A program made the translations under genes and the position numbers. A stretch of DNA of 64,000 nt. Origin: Rhabditoides inermis (Eukaryota; Nematoda; Chromadorea; Rhabditida; Rhabditidae). The DNA lies in contig CAWZYM010000194.1 in assembly GCA_963966185.1 (NCBI GenBank), forward strand, positions 1 to 64,000, given 5' to 3'. Below are positions 31,460 to 46,800 of this stretch, piece after piece. Under the pieces are notes generated by a model. It saw only the letters and a program-made list of their open reading frames with translations. It made no database searches and was not told the origin of the DNA. Each line of letters begins with the position of its first letter. Within the stretch, counting starts at the first letter, position 1.

Positions 31460-34400
31460 GCGCAGGGGCGGACGACATCCAAAGTCGCATCTCATTGTGA
31501 TGGTGTAGAGTGATAATTCTGAAGGAACCTGTCGCTGACACGTATTTAAACCTTCAATGCAATCGATAGGCGAACAAATGCGGGCCTGTTCGAGGCTTTC
31601 TATTCACGTCAGATGGTGGTCGACGATGAGCGCAGGGGCGGACGACATCCAAAGTCGCATCTCATTGTGATGGTGTAGAGTGATAATTCAGAAGGAACTT
31701 GTCGCTCACACTTATTCAAACCTTCAATGCGATCAAAATGCGGAAATATGCGGGCCTGTTCGAGGCTTTCTATTCACGTCAGATGGTGGTCGACGATGAG
31801 CGCAGGGGAGGACGACATCCAAAGTCGCATCTCGCATCTCATTGTGATGGTGTAGAGTGATAATTCTGAAGGAACCTGTCGCTCACACTTGTTAAAACCT
31901 TCAATGCGAACAACATGCGTAATTATGCGGTCCTGTTCGAGGGTTTCTGATCACGTCAGATGGTTGTCGACGATGAGCGCAGGGGAGGACGACATCCAAA
32001 GTCGCATCTCATTGTGATGGTGTAGAGTGATAAATCTGAAGGAACCTGTCTATCACACTTATTTAAACCTTCAACGCGATCATTTTGCGGAATTATGCGG
32101 GCCTGTTCGAGACTCTCTATTTACGTCAGATGGTAGTCGACGATGAGCTCAGGGGAGGAAGACATCCAAAGTCGCATCTCATTGTGATGGTGTAGAGTGA
32201 TAATTCTGAAGGAACCTGTCTATCACACTTATTTAAACCTTCAACGCGATCATTTTGCGGAATTATGCGGGCCTGTTCGAGACTTTCTATTTACGTCAGA
32301 TGGTAGTCGACGATGAGCGCAGGGGAGGAAGACATCCAAAGTCGCATCTCATTGTGATGGTGTAGAGTGATAATTCTGAAGGAACCTGTCGCTCACACTT
32401 ATTTGAACTTTCAATGCAATCAATATGCGGAAAATGCGGGTCTGTTCGAGGCTTTCTATTCGCGTCAGATGGTGGTCGACGATGAGCGCAGGGGCGGACG
32501 ACATCCAAAGTCGCATCTCATTGTGATGGTGTAGAGTGAAAATTCTGAAGGAACCTGTCGCTCACTCTTATTTAAACCTTCAATGCGATCAATCTGCGGA
32601 ATTATGCGGGCCTGTTCGAGGCTTTCTATTCACGTCAGATGGTGGTCGACGATGAGCGCAGGGGCGGAAGACATCCAAAGTCGCATCTCATTGTGACGGT
32701 GTAGAGTGAAAATTCTGAAGGAACCTGTCGCTCACACTTAATTAAACCTTCAATGCAATCAATGTGCGGAATTATGCGGGCCTGTTCGAGGCTTTCTATT
32801 CACGTCAGATGGTGGTCGACGATGAGCGCAGGGGCGGAAGACATCCAAAGTCGCATCTCATTGTGACGGTGTAGAGTGAAAATTCTGAAGGAACCTGTCG
32901 CTCACGCTTAATTAAACCTTCAATGCAATCAATGTGCGGAATTATGCGGGCCTGTTCAAGGCTTTCTATTCACGTCAGATGATGGTCGACGATGAGCGCA
33001 GGGGCGGAAGACATCCGAAGTCGCATTTCATTGTGATGGTGTAGAGTGATAATTCTGAAGTAACCTGTCGCTCACACCTATTTAAACCTTCAATGCGATC
33101 AATATGCGGAAATATGCGGGCCTGTTCGAGACTTTCTATTCACGTCAGATGGTGGTCGACGATGAGCGCAGGGGAGGACGACATCCAAAGTCGCATCTCA
33201 TTGTGATGGTGTAGAGTGATAATTCTGAAGGAACCTGTCGCTGACACGTATTTAAACCTTCAATGCAATCGATAGGCGAACAAATGCGGGCCTGTTCGAG
33301 GCTTTCTATTCACGTCAGATGGTGGTCGACGATGAGCGCAGGGGCGGACGACATCCAAAGTCGCATCTCATTGTGATGGTGTAGAGTGATAATTCAGAAG
33401 GAACTTGTCGCTCACACTTATTCAAACCTTCAATGCGATCAAAATGCGGAAATATGCGGGCCTGTTCGAGGCTTTCTATTCACGTCAGATGGTGGTCGAC
33501 GATGAGCGCAGGGGAGGACGACATCCAAAGTCGCATCTCGCATCTCATTGTGATGGTGTAGAGTGATAATTCTGAAGGAACCTGTCGCTCACACTTGTTA
33601 AAACCTTCAATGCGAACAACATGCGTAATTATGCGGTCCTGTTCGAGGGTTTCTGATCACGTCAGATGGTTGTCGACGATGAGCGCAGGGGAGGACGACA
33701 TCCAAAGTCGCATCTCATTGTGATGGTGTAGAGTGATAAATCTGAAGGAACCTGTCTATCACACTTATTTAAACCTTCAACGCGATCATTTTGCGGAATT
33801 ATGCGGGCCTGTTCGAGACTCTCTATTTACGTCAGATGGTAGTCGACGATGAGCTCAGGGGAGGAAGACATCCAAAGTCGCATCTCATTGTGATGGTGTA
33901 GAGTGATAATTCTGAAGGAACCTGTCTATCACACTTATTTAAACCTTCAACGCAATCATTTTGCGGAATTATGCGGGCCTGTTCGAGACTTTCTATTTAC
34001 GTCAGATGGTAGTCGACGATGAGCGCAGGGGAGGAAGACATCCAAAGTCGCATCTCATTGTGATGGTGTAGAGTGATAATTCTGAAGGAACCTGTCGCTC
34101 ACACTTATTTGAACTTTCAATGCAATCAATATGCGGAAAAATGCGGGTCTGTTCGAGGCTTTCTATTCGCGTCAGATGGTGGTCGACGATGAGCGCAGGG
34201 GCGGACGACATCCAAAGTCGCATCTCATTGTGATGGTGTAGAGTGAAAATTCTGAAGGAACCTGTCGCTCACTCTTATTTAAACCTTCAATGCGATCAAT
34301 CTGCGGAATTATGCGGGCCTGTTCGAGGCTTTCTATTCACGTCAGATGGTGGTCGACGATGAGCGCAGGGGCGGAAGACATCCAAAGTCGCATCTCATTG

Positions 34401-34872
34401 TGACGGTGTAGAGTGAAAATTCTGAAGGAACCTGTCGCTCACACTTAATTAAACCTTCAATGCAATCAATGTGCGGAATTATGCGGGCCTGTTCGAGGCT
34501 TTCTATTCACGTCAGATGGTGGTCGACGATGAGCGCAGGGGCGGAAGACATCCAAAGTCGCATCTCATTGTGACGGTGTAGAGTGAAAATTCTGAAGGAA
34601 CCTGTCGCTCACGCTTAATTAAACCTTCAATGCAATCAATGTGCGGAATTATGCGGGCCTGTTCAAGGCTTTCTATTCACGTCAGATGATGGTCGACGAT
34701 GAGCGCAGGGGCGGAAGACATCCGAAGTCGCATTTCATTGTGATGGTGTAGAGTGATAATTCTGAAGTAACCTGTCGCTCACACCTATTTAAACCTTCAA
34801 TGCGATCAATATGCGGAAATATGCGGGCCTGTTCGAGACTTTCTATTCACGTCAGATGGTGGTCGACGATGA
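31460..34872. repeat. Recent 10-monomer segmental duplication within the satellite
   Basis: Two adjacent blocks of about 1706 bp (about 31,460-33,165 and 33,166-34,872) share rare markers: a 7-bp duplication giving 'gcatctcgcatctc' at 31827 and 33533, and the 'cgctgacacgtattt' monomer at 31531 and 33237. They differ by only a few bases. Block limits are approximate. Confidence 0.8.
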
Positions 34873-37800
34873 GCGCAGGGGAGGACGACATCCAAAGTCG
34901 CATCTCATTGTGATGGTGTAGAGTGATAATTCTGAAGGAACCTGTCGCTCACACTTGTTTTAATCTTCGCAGCGATCAATATGCGAAAATATGCGGGCCT
35001 GTTCGAGGCTTTCTATTCACGTCAGATGGTGGTCGACGATGAGCGCAGGGGCGGACGACATTCAAAGTCGCATCTCATTGTGATGGTGTAGAGTGATAAT
35101 TCAGAAGGAACCTGTCGCTCACACTTATTCAAACCTTCAATGCGATCAAAATAAGGATACATGCGGGCCTGTTCGAGGCTTTCTATTCACGTCAGATGGT
35201 AGTCGACGATGAGCTCAGGGGAGGAAGACATCCAAAGTTGCATCTCATTGTGATGGTGTAGAGTGATAATTCTGAAGGAACCTGTCGCTCACACTGATTT
35301 GAACTTTCAATGCAATCAATATGCGAAAAAATGCGGGTCTGTTCGAGGCTTTCTATTCACGTCAGATGGTGGTCGACGATGAGCGCAGGGGCGGACGACA
35401 TCCAAAGTCGCATCTCATTGTGATGGTGTAGAGTGAAAATTCTGAAGGAACCTGTCGCTCACTCTTATTTAAACCTTCAATGCGATCAATCTGCGGAATT
35501 ATGCGGGCCTGTTCGAGGCTTTCTATTCACGTCAGATGGTGGTCGACGATGAGCGCAGGGGCGGAAGACATCCAAAGTCGCATCTCATTGTGACGGTGTA
35601 GAGTGAAAATTCAGAAGGAACCTGTCGCTCACACTTAATTAAACCTTCAATGCAATCAATGTGCGGAATTATGCGGGCCTGTTCGAGGCTTTCTATTCAC
35701 GTCAGATGGTGGTCGACGATGAGCGCAGGGGAGGACGACATCCAAAGTCGTATCTCATTGTGATGGTGTAGAGTGATAATTCTGAAGGAACCTGTCGCTC
35801 ACACGTATTTAAACCTTCAATGCAATCGATAGGCGAACAAATGCGGGCCTGTTCGAGGCTTTCTATTCACGTCAGATGGTGGTCGACGATGAGCGCAGGG
35901 GCGGACGACATCCAAAGTCGCATCTCATTGTGATGGTGTAGAGTGATAATTCTGAAGGAACCTGTCGCTCACACGTATTCAAACCTTCAATGCGATCAAT
36001 ATGCGAACAAATGCGGGCCTGTTCGAGACTTTCTATTCACGTCAGATGGTGGTCGACGATGAGCGCAGGGGCGGACGACATCCAAAGTCGCATCTCATTG
36101 TGATGGTGTAGAGTGATAATTCTGAAGGAACCTGTCGCTGACACGTATTTAAACCTTCAATGCAATCGATAGGCGAACAAATGCGGGCCTGTTCGAGGCT
36201 TTCTATTCACGTCAGATGGTGGTCGACGATGAGCGCAGGGGCGGAAGACATCCAAAGTCGCATCTCATTGTGACGGTGTAGAGTGAAAATTCTGAAGGAA
36301 CCTGTCGCTCACACTTAATTAAACCTTCAATGCAATCAATCTGCGGAATTATGCGGGCCTGTTCGAGGCTTTCTATTCACGTCAGATGGTGGTCGACGAT
36401 GAGCGCAGGGGCGGAAGACATCCAAAGTCGCATCTCATTGTGACGGTGTAGAGTGAAAATTCTGAAGGAACCTGTCGCTCACACTTAATTAAACCTTCAA
36501 TGCAATCAATGTGCGGAATTATGCGGGCCTGTTCGAGGCTTTCTATTCACGTCAGATGGTGGTCGACGATGAGCGCAGGGGCGGAAGACATCCAAAGTCG
36601 CATCTCATTGTGACGGTGTAGAGTGAAAATTCTGAAGGAACCTGTCGCTCACGCTTAATTAAACCTTCAATGCAATCAATGTGCGGAATTATGCGGGCCT
36701 GTTCAAGGCTTTCTATTCACGTCAGATGATGGTCGACGATGAGCGCAGGGGCGGAAGACATCCGAAGTCGCATTTCATTGTGATGGTGTAGAGTGATAAT
36801 TCTGAAGTAACCTGTCGCTCACACCTATTTAAACCTTCAATGCGATCAATATGCGGAAATATGCGGGCCTGTTCGAGACTTTCTATTCACGTCAGATGGT
36901 GGTCGACGATGAGCGCAGGGGAGGACGACATCCAAAGTCGCATCTCATTGTGATGGTGTAGAGTGATAATTCTGAAGGAACCTGTCGCTCACACTTGTTT
37001 TAATCTTCGCAGCGATCAATATGCGAAAATATGCGGGCCTGTTCGAGGCTTTCTATTCACGTCAGATGGTGGTCGACGATGAGCGCAGGGGCGGACGACA
37101 TTCAAAGTCGCATCTCATTGTGATGGTGTAGAGTTATAATTCAGAAGGAACCTGTCGCTCACACTTATTCAAACATTCAATGCGATCAAAATAAGGATAT
37201 ATGCGGGCCTGTTCGAGGCTTTCTATTCACGTCAGATGGTAGTCGACGATGAGCTCAGGGGAGGAAGACATCCAAAGTTGCATCTCATTGTGATGGTGTA
37301 GAGTGATAATTCTGAAGGAACCTGTCTATCACACTTATTTAAACCTTCAACGCGATCATTTTGCGGAATTATGCGGGCCTGTTCGAGACTTTCTATTTAC
37401 GTCAGATGGTAGTCGACGATGAGCGCAGGGGAGGAAGACATCCAAAGTCGCATCTCATTGTGATGGTGTAGAGTGATAATTCTGAAGGAACCTGTCGCTC
37501 ACACTTATTTGAACTTTCAATGCAATCAATATGCGAAAAAATGCGGGTCTGTTCGAGGCTTTCTATTCACGTCAGATGGTGGTCGACGATGAGCGCAGGG
37601 GCGGACGACATCCAAAGTCGCATCTCATTGTGATGGTGTAGAGTGAAAATTCTGAAGGAACCTGTCGCTCACTCTTATTTAAACCTTCAATGCGATCAAT
37701 CTGCGGAATTATGCGGGCCTGTTCGAGGCTTTCTATTCACGTCAGATGGTGGTCGACGATGAGCGCAGGGGCGGAAGACATCCAAAGTCGCATCTCATTG

Positions 37801-40800
37801 TGACGGTGTAGAGTGAAAATTCAGAAGGAACCTGTCGCTCACACTTAATTAAACCTTCAATGCAATCAATGTGCGGAATTATGCGGGCCTGTTCGAGGCT
37901 TTCTATTCACGTCAGATGGTGGTCGACGATGAGCGCAGGGGAGGACGACATCCAAAGTCGTATCTCATTGTGATGGTGTAGAGTGATAATTCTGAAGGAA
38001 CCTGTCGCTCACACGTATTTAAACCTTCAATGCAATCGATAGGCGAACAAATGCGGGCCTGTTCGAGGCTTTCTATTCACGTCAGATGGTGGTCGACGAT
38101 GAGCGCAGGGGCGGACGACATCCAAAGTCGCATCTCATTGTGATGGTGTAGAGTGATAATTCTGAAGGAACCTGTCGCTCACACGTATTCAAACCTTCAA
38201 TGCGATCAATATGCGAACAAATGCGGGCCTGTTCGAGACTTTCTATTCACGTCAGATGGTGGTCGACGATGAGCGCAGGGGCGGACGACATCCAAAGTCG
38301 CATCTCATTGTGATGGTGTAGAGTGATAATTCTGAAGGAACCTGTCGCTGACACGTATTTAAACCTTCAATGCAATCGATAGGCGAACAAATGCGGGCCT
38401 GTTCGAGGCTTTCTATTCACGTCAGATGGTGGTCGACGATGAGCGCAGGGGCGGACGACATCCAAAGTCGCATCTCATTGTGATGGTGTAGAGTGATAAT
38501 TCAGAAGGAACCTGTCGCTCACACTTATTCAAACCTTCAATGCGATCAAAATGCGGAAATATGCGGGCCTGTTCGAGGCTTTCTATTCACGTCAGATGGT
38601 GGTCGACGATGAGCGCAGGGGAGGACGACATCCAAAGTCGCATCTCATTGTGATGGTGTAGAGTGATAATTCTGAAGGAACCTGTCGCTCACACTTGTTA
38701 AAACCTTCAATGCGAACAACATGCGTAATTATGCGGTCCTGTTCGAGGGTTTCTGATCACGTCAGATGGTTGTCGACGATGAGCGCAGGGGAGGACGACA
38801 TCCAAAGTCGCATCTCATTGTGATGGTGTAGAGTGATAAATCTGAAGGAACCTGTCTATCACACTTATTTAAACCTTCAACGCGATCATTTTGCGGAATT
38901 ATGCGGGCCTGTTCGAGACTTTCTATTTACGTCAGATGGTAGTCGACGATGAGCTCAGGGGAGGAAGACATCCAAAGTTGCATCTCATTGTGATGGTGTA
39001 GAGTGATAATTCTGAAGGAACCTGTCTATCACACTTATTTAAACCTTCAACGCGATCATTTTGCGGAATTATGCGGGCCTGTTCGAGATTTTCTATTTAC
39101 GTCAGATGGTAGTCGACGATGAGCGCAGGGGAGGAAGACATCCAAAGTCGCATCTCATTGTGATGGTGTAGAGTGATAATTCTGAAGGAACCTGTCGCTC
39201 ACACTTATTTGAACTTTCAATGCAATCAATATGCGGAAAAATGCGGGTCTGTTCGAGGCTTTCTATTCGCGTCAGATGGTGGTCGACGATGAGCGCAGGG
39301 GCGGACGACATCCAAAGTCGCATCTCATTGTGATGGTGTAGAGTGAAAATTCTGAAGGAACCTGTCGCTCACTCTTATTTAAACCTTCAATGCGATCAAT
39401 CTGCGGAATTATGCGGGCCTGTTCGAGGCTTTCTATTCACGTCAGATGGTGGTCGACGATGAGCGCAGGGGCGGAAGACATCCAAAGTCGCATCTCATTG
39501 TGACGGTGTAGAGTGAAAATTCTGAAGGAACCTGTCGCTCACACTTAATTAAACCTTCAATGCAATCAATGTGCGGAATTATGCGGGCCTGTTCGAGGCT
39601 TTCTATTCACGTCAGATGGTGGTCGACGATGAGCGCAGGGGCGGAAGACATCCAAAGTCGCATCTCATTGTGACGGTGTAGAGTGAAAATTCTGAAGGAA
39701 CCTGTCGCTCACGCTTAATTAAACCTTCAATGCAATCAATGTGCGGAATTATGCGGGCCTGTTCAAGGCTTTCTATTCACGTCAGATGATGGTCGACGAT
39801 GAGCGCAGGGGCGGAAGACATCCGAAGTCGCATTTCATTGTGATGGTGTAGAGTGAAAATTCTGAAGGAACCTGTCGCTCACACTTGTTTAAACCTCCAA
39901 TGCGATCAATAGGCGGAATCATTCGGGCCTGTTCGAGGCTTTCTATTCACGTCAGATGGTAGTCGACGATGAGCGCAGGGGCGGACGACATCAAAAGTCG
40001 CATCTCATTCTGATGGTGTAGAGTGATATTTCTGAAGGAACCTGTCGCTCACACTTATTTGAACCTTCACAGCGATCAATATGCGGAGTTATGCGGGCCT
40101 GTTCGAGGCTTTCTATTCACGTCAGATGGTGGTCGACGATGAGCGCAGGGGAGGACGACATCCAAAGTCGCATCTCATTGTGATGGTGTAGAGTGATAAT
40201 TCTGAAGGAACCTGTCGCTCCAACTAATTTAAACCTTCAATGCGATCAATATGCGGAAATATGCGGGCCTGTTCGAGGCTTTCTATTCACGTCAGATGGT
40301 GGTCGACGATGAGCGCAGGGGAGGACGACATCCAAAGTCGCATCTCATTGTGATGGTGTAGAGTGATAATTCTGAAGGAACCTGTCGCTCCAACTAATTT
40401 AAACCTTCAATGCGATCAATATGCGGAAATATGCGGGCCTGTTCGAGACTTTCTATTCATGTCAGATGGTGGTCGACGATGAGCGCAAGGGAGGACGACA
40501 TCCAAAGTCGCATCTCATTGTGATGGTGTAGAGTGATAATTCTGAAGGAACCTGTCGCTCACACTTGTTTTAATCTTCGCAGCGATCAATATGCGAAAAT
40601 ATGCGGGCCTGTTCGAGGCTTTCTATTCACGTCAGATGGTGGTCGACGATGAGAGCAGGGGCGGACGACATTCAAAGTCGCATCTCATTGTGATGGTGTA
40701 GAGTGATAATTCAGAAGGAACCTGTCGCTCACACTTATTCAAACCTTCAATGCGATCAAAATGCGGAATTATGCGGGCCTGTTCGAGACTTTCTATTTAC

Positions 40801-43800
40801 GTCAGATGGTAGTCGACGATGAGCGCAGGGGAGGAAGACATCCAAAGTCGCATCTCATTGTGATGGTGTAGAGTGATAATTCTGAAGGAACCTGTCGCTC
40901 ACACTTATTTGAACTTTCAATGCAATCAATATGCGAAAAAATGCGGGTCTGTTCGAGGCTTTCTATTCACGTCAGATGGTGGTCGACGATGAGCGCAGGG
41001 GCGGACGACATCCAAAGTCGCATCTCATTGTGATGGTGTAGAGTGAAAATTCTGAAGGAACCTGTCGCTCACTCTTATTTAAACCCTCAATGCGATCAAT
41101 CTGCGGAATTATGCGGGCCTGTTCGAGGCTTTCTATTCACGTCAGATGGTGGTCGACGATGAGCGCAGGGGCGGAAGACATCCAAAGTCGCATCTCATTG
41201 TGACGGTGTAGAGTGAAAATTCAGAAGGAACCTGTCGCTCACACTTAATTAAACCTTCAATGCAATCAATGTGCGGAATTATGCGGGCCTGTTCGAGGTT
41301 TTCTATTCACGTCAGATGGTGGTCGACGATGAGCGCAGGGGCGGAAGACATCCAAAGTCGCATCTCATTGTGACGGTGTAGAGTGAAAATTCTGAAGGAA
41401 CCTGTCGCTCACGCTTAATTGAATCTTCAATGCAATCAATGTGCGGAATTATGCGGGCCTGTTCAAGGCTTTCTATTCACGTCAGATGATGGTCGACGAT
41501 GAGCGCAGGGGCGGAAGACATCCGAAGTCGCATTTCATTGTGATGGTGTAGAGTGAAAATTCTGAAGGAACCTGTCGCTCACACTTGTTTAAACCTCCAA
41601 TGCGATCAATAGGCGGAATCATTCGGGCCTGTTCGAGGCTTTCTATTCACGTCAGATGGTAATCGACGATGAGCGCAGGGGCGGACGACATCCAAAGTCG
41701 CATCTCATTCTGATGGTGTAGAGTGATAATTCTGAAGGAACCTGTCGCTCACACTTATTTAAACCTTCACAGCGATCAATATGCGGAGTTATGCGGGCCT
41801 GTTCGAGGCTTTCTATTCACGTCAGATGGTGGTCGACGATGAGCGCAGGGGCGGACAACATCCAAAGTCGCATCTCATTGTGATGGTGTAGAGTGAAAAT
41901 TCTGAAGGAACCTGTCGCTCACGCTTAATTGAATCTTCAATGCAATCAATGTGCGGAATTATGCGGGCCTGTTCAAGGCTTTCTATTCACGTCAGATGAT
42001 GGTCGACGATGAGCGCAGGGGCGGAAGACATCCGAAGTCGCATTTCATTGTGATGGTGTAGAGTGAAAATTCTGAAGGAACCTGTCGCTCACACTTGTTT
42101 AAACCTCCAATGCGATCAATAGGCGGAATCATTCGGGCCTGTTCGAGGCTTTCTATTCACGTCAGATGGTAGTCGACGATGAGCGCAGGGGCGGACGACA
42201 TCCAAAGTCGCATCTCATTCTGATGGTGTAGAGTGATAATTCTGAAGGAACCTGTCGCTCACACTTATTTAAACCTTCACAGCGATCAATATGCGGAGTT
42301 ATGCGGGCCTGTTCGAGGCTTTCTATTCACGTCAGATGGTGGTCGACGATGAGCGCAGGGGCGGACAACATCCAAAGTCGCATCTCATTGTGATGGTGTA
42401 GAGTGATAATTCTGAAGGAACCTGTCGCTTACACTTGTTAAAACCTTCAATGCGATCAAAATGCGGAAATATGCGGGCCTGTTCGAGGCTTTCTATTCAC
42501 GTCAGATGGTGGTCGACGATGAGCGCAGGGGAGGACGACATCCAAAGTCGTATCTCATTGTGATGGTGTAGAGTGATAATTCTGAAGGAACCTGTCGCTC
42601 ACACGTATTTAAACCTTCAATGCAATCGATAGGCGAACAAATGCGGGCCTGTTCGAGGCTTTCTATTCACGTCAGATGGTGGTCGACGATGAGCGCAGGG
42701 GCGGACGACATCCAAAGTCGCATCTCATTGTGATGGTGTAGAGTGATAATTCTGAAGGAACCTGTCGCTCACACGTATTCAAACCTTCAATGCGATCAAT
42801 ATGCGAACAAATGCGGGCCTGTTCGAGACTTTCTATTCACGTCAGATGGTGGTCGACGATGAGCGCAGGGGCGGACGACATCCAAAGTCGCATCTCATTG
42901 TGATGGTGTAGAGTGATAATTCTGAAGGAACCTGTCGCTGACACGTATTTAAACCTTCAATGCAATCGATAGGCAAACAAATGCGGGCCTGTTCGAGGCT
43001 TTCTATTCACGTCAGATGGTGGTCGACGATGAGCGCAGGGGCGGACGACATCCAAAGTCGCATCTCATTGTGATGGTGTAGAGTGATAATTCAGAAGGAA
43101 CCTGTCGCTCACACTTATTCAAACCTTCAATGCGATCAAAATGCGGAAATATGCGGGCCTGTTCGAGGCTTTCTATTCACGTCAGATGGTGGTCGACGAT
43201 GAGCGCAGGGGAGGACGACATCCAAAGTCGCATCTCATTGTGATGGTGTAGAGTGATAATTCTGAAGGAACCTGTCGCTCACACTTGTTAAAACCTTCAA
43301 TGCGAACAACATGCGTAATTATGCGGTCCTGTTCGAGGGTTTCTGATCACGTCAGATGGTTGTCGACGATGAGCGCAGGGGAGGACGACATCCAAAGTCG
43401 CATCTCATTGTGATGGTGTAGAGTGATAAATCTGAAGGAACCTGTCTATCACACTTATTTAAACCTTCAACGCGATCATTTTGCGGAATTATGCGGGCCT
43501 GTCTGAGACTTTCTATTCACGTCAGATGGTTGTCGACGATGAGCGCAGGGGAGGACGACATCCAAAGTCGCATCTCATTGTGATGGTGTAGAGTGATAAA
43601 TCTGAAGGAACCTGTCTATCACACTTATTTAAACCTTCAACGCGATCATTTTGCGGAATTATGCGGGCCTGTCTGAGACTTTCTATTTACGTCAGATGGT
43701 AGTCGACGATGAGCTCAGGGGAGGAAGACATCCAAAGTTGCATCTCATTGTGATGGTGTAGAGTGATAATTCTGAAGGAACCTGTCTATCACACTTATTT

Positions 43801-46800
43801 AAACCTTCAACGCGATCATTTTGCGGAATTATGCGGGCCTGTTCGAGACTTTCTATTTACGTCAGATGGTAGTCGACGATGAGCGCAGGGGAGGAAGACA
43901 TCCAAAGTCGCATCTCATTGTGATGGTGTAGAGTGATAATTCTGAAGGAACCTGTCGCTCACACTTATTTGAACTTTCAATGCAATCAATATGCGGAAAA
44001 ATGCGGGTCTGTTCGAGGCTTTCTATTCGCGTCAGATGGTGGTCGACGATGAGCGCAGGGGCGGACGACATCCAAAGTCGCATCTCATTGTGATGGTGTA
44101 GAGTGAAAATTCTGAAGGAACCTGTCACTCACTCTTATTTAAACCTTCAATGCGATCAATCTGCGGAATTATGCGGGCCTGTTCGAGGCTTTCTATTCAC
44201 GTCAGATGGTGGTCGACGATGAGCGCAGGGGCGTTAGACATCCAAAGTCGCATCTCATTGTGACGGTGTAGAGTGAAAATTCTGAAGGAACCTGTCGCTC
44301 ACACTTAATTAAACATTCAATGCAATCAATGTGCGGAATTATGCGGGCCTGTTCGAGGCTTTCTATTCACGTCAGATGGTGGTCGACGATGAGCGCAGGG
44401 GCGGAAGACATCCAAAGTCGCATCTCATTGTGACGGTGTAGAGTGAAAATTCTGAAGGAACCTGTCGCTCACACTTATTTAGACCTTAACTGCAAACACT
44501 ATGCAAAAACATGCGGGCCTGTTCGAGGCTTTCTATTCACGTCAGATGGTGGTCGACGATGAGCGCAGGGGCGGAAGACATCCAAAGTCGCATCTCATTG
44601 TGACGGTGTAGAGTGAAAATTCTGAAGGAACCTGTCGCTCACACTTATTTAGACCTTAACTGCAAACACTATGCAAAAACATGCGGGCCTGTTCGAGGCT
44701 TTCTATTCACGTCAGATGATGGTCGACGATGAGCGCAGGGGCGGAAGACATCCGAAGTCGCATTTCATTGTGATGGTGTAGAGTGAAAATTCTGAAGGAA
44801 CCTGTCGCTCACACTTGTTTAAACCTCCAATGCGATCAATAGGCGGAATCATTCGGGCCTGTTCGAGGCTTTCTATTCACGTCAGATGGTAGTCGACGAT
44901 GAGCGCAGGGGCGGACGACATCCAAAGTCGCATCTCATTCTGATGGTGTAGAGTGATAATTCTGAAGGAACCTGTCGCTCACACTTATTTGAACCTTCAC
45001 AGCGATCAATATGCGGAGTTATGCGGGCCTGTTCGAGGCTTTCTATTCACGTCAGATGGTGGTCGACGATGAGCGCAGGGGCGGACAACATCCAAAGTCG
45101 CCTCTCATTGTGATGGTGTAGAGTGATAATTCTGAAGGAACCTGTCGCTCCAACTAATTTAAACATTCAATGCAATCAATATGCGGAATTATGCGGGCCT
45201 GTTCAAGGCTTTCTATTCACGTCAGATGATGGTCGACGATGAGCGCAGGGGCGGAAGACATCCGAAGTCGCATCTCATTGTGATGGTGTAGAGTGATAAT
45301 TCTGAAGGAACCTGTCGCTCACACTTATTTGAACTTTCAATGCAATCAATATGCGAAAAAATGCGGGTCTGTTCGAGGCTTTCTATTCACGTCAGATGGT
45401 GGTCGACGATGAGCGCAGGGGCGGACGACATCCAAAGTCGCATCTCATTGTGATGGTGTAGAGTGAAAATTCTGAAGGAACCGACAGCTCCAACTAATTA
45501 AAAAATTCAATGCGATCAATATGCGGAATTATGCGGGCCTGTTCGAGGCTTTCTAATCACGTCAGATGGTGGTCGACGATGAGCGCAGGGGCGGTCGACA
45601 TCCAAAGTCGCATCTCATTGTGATGGTGTAGAGTGATAATTCTGAAGGAACCTGTGGCTCACACTTTTTTTTTAAACCTTTAATGCGATCAATATGCAGA
45701 TATATGCGGGCCTGTTCGAGGCTTTCTATTCACGTCAGATGGTGGTCGACGATGAGCGCAGGGGAGGACGACATCCAAAGTCGCATCTCATTGTGATGGT
45801 GTAGAGTGATAATTCTGAAGGTACCTGTGGCTCACATATTTTTTAAACCTTTAATGCGATCAATATGCAGATATATGCGGGCCTGTTCGAGGCTTTCTAT
45901 TCACGTCAGATGGTGGTCGACGATGAGCGCAGGGGCGGACGACATCCAAAGTCGCATCTCATTGTGATGGTGTAGAGTGATAATTCTGAAGGAACCTGTC
46001 GCTCACACTTATTTAAACTTCCAATGCGAACAACATGCGTAATTATGCGGGCCTGTTCGAGGCTTTCTGATCACGTCAGATGGTTGTCGACGATGAGCGC
46101 AGGGGAGGACGACATCCAAAGTCGCATCTCATTGTGATGGTGTAGAGTGATAAATCTGAAGGAACCTGTCTATCACACTTATTTAAACCTTCAACGCGAT
46201 CATTTTGCGGAATTATGCGGGCCTGTTCGAGACTTTCTATTTACGTCAGATGGTAGTCGACGATGAGCTCAGGGGAGGAAGACATCCAAAGTTGCATCTC
46301 ATTGTGATGGTGTAGAGTGATAATTCTGAAGGAACCTGTCTATCACACTTATTTCAACCTTCAACGCGATCATTTTGCGGAATTATGCGGGCCTGTTCGA
46401 GACTTTCTATTTACGTCAGATGGTAGTCGACGATGAGCGCAGGGGAGGAAGATATCCAAAGTCGCATCTCATTGTGATGGTGTAGAGTGATAATTCTGAA
46501 GGAACCTGTCGCTCACACTTATTTGAACTTTCAATGCAATCAATATGCGAAAAAATGCGGGTCTGTTCGAGGCTTTCTATTCACGTCAGATGGTGGTCGA
46601 CGATGAGCGCAGGGGCGGACGACATCCAAAGTCGCATATCATTGTGATGGTGTAGAGTGAAAATTCTGAAGGAACCTGTCGCTCACTCTTATTTAAACCT
46701 TCAATGCGATCAATCTGCGGAATTATGCGGGTCTGTTCGAGGCTTTCTATTCACGTCAGATGGTGGTCGACGATGAGCGCAGGGGCAGACGACATCCAAA

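Noticed and set aside
27019..44128. Repeated minus-strand ORFs of 70-88 codons in the satellite
   Set aside because: They recur identically with one monomer pair, have no start context or codon bias, and follow the tandem period. Repeat artefacts.
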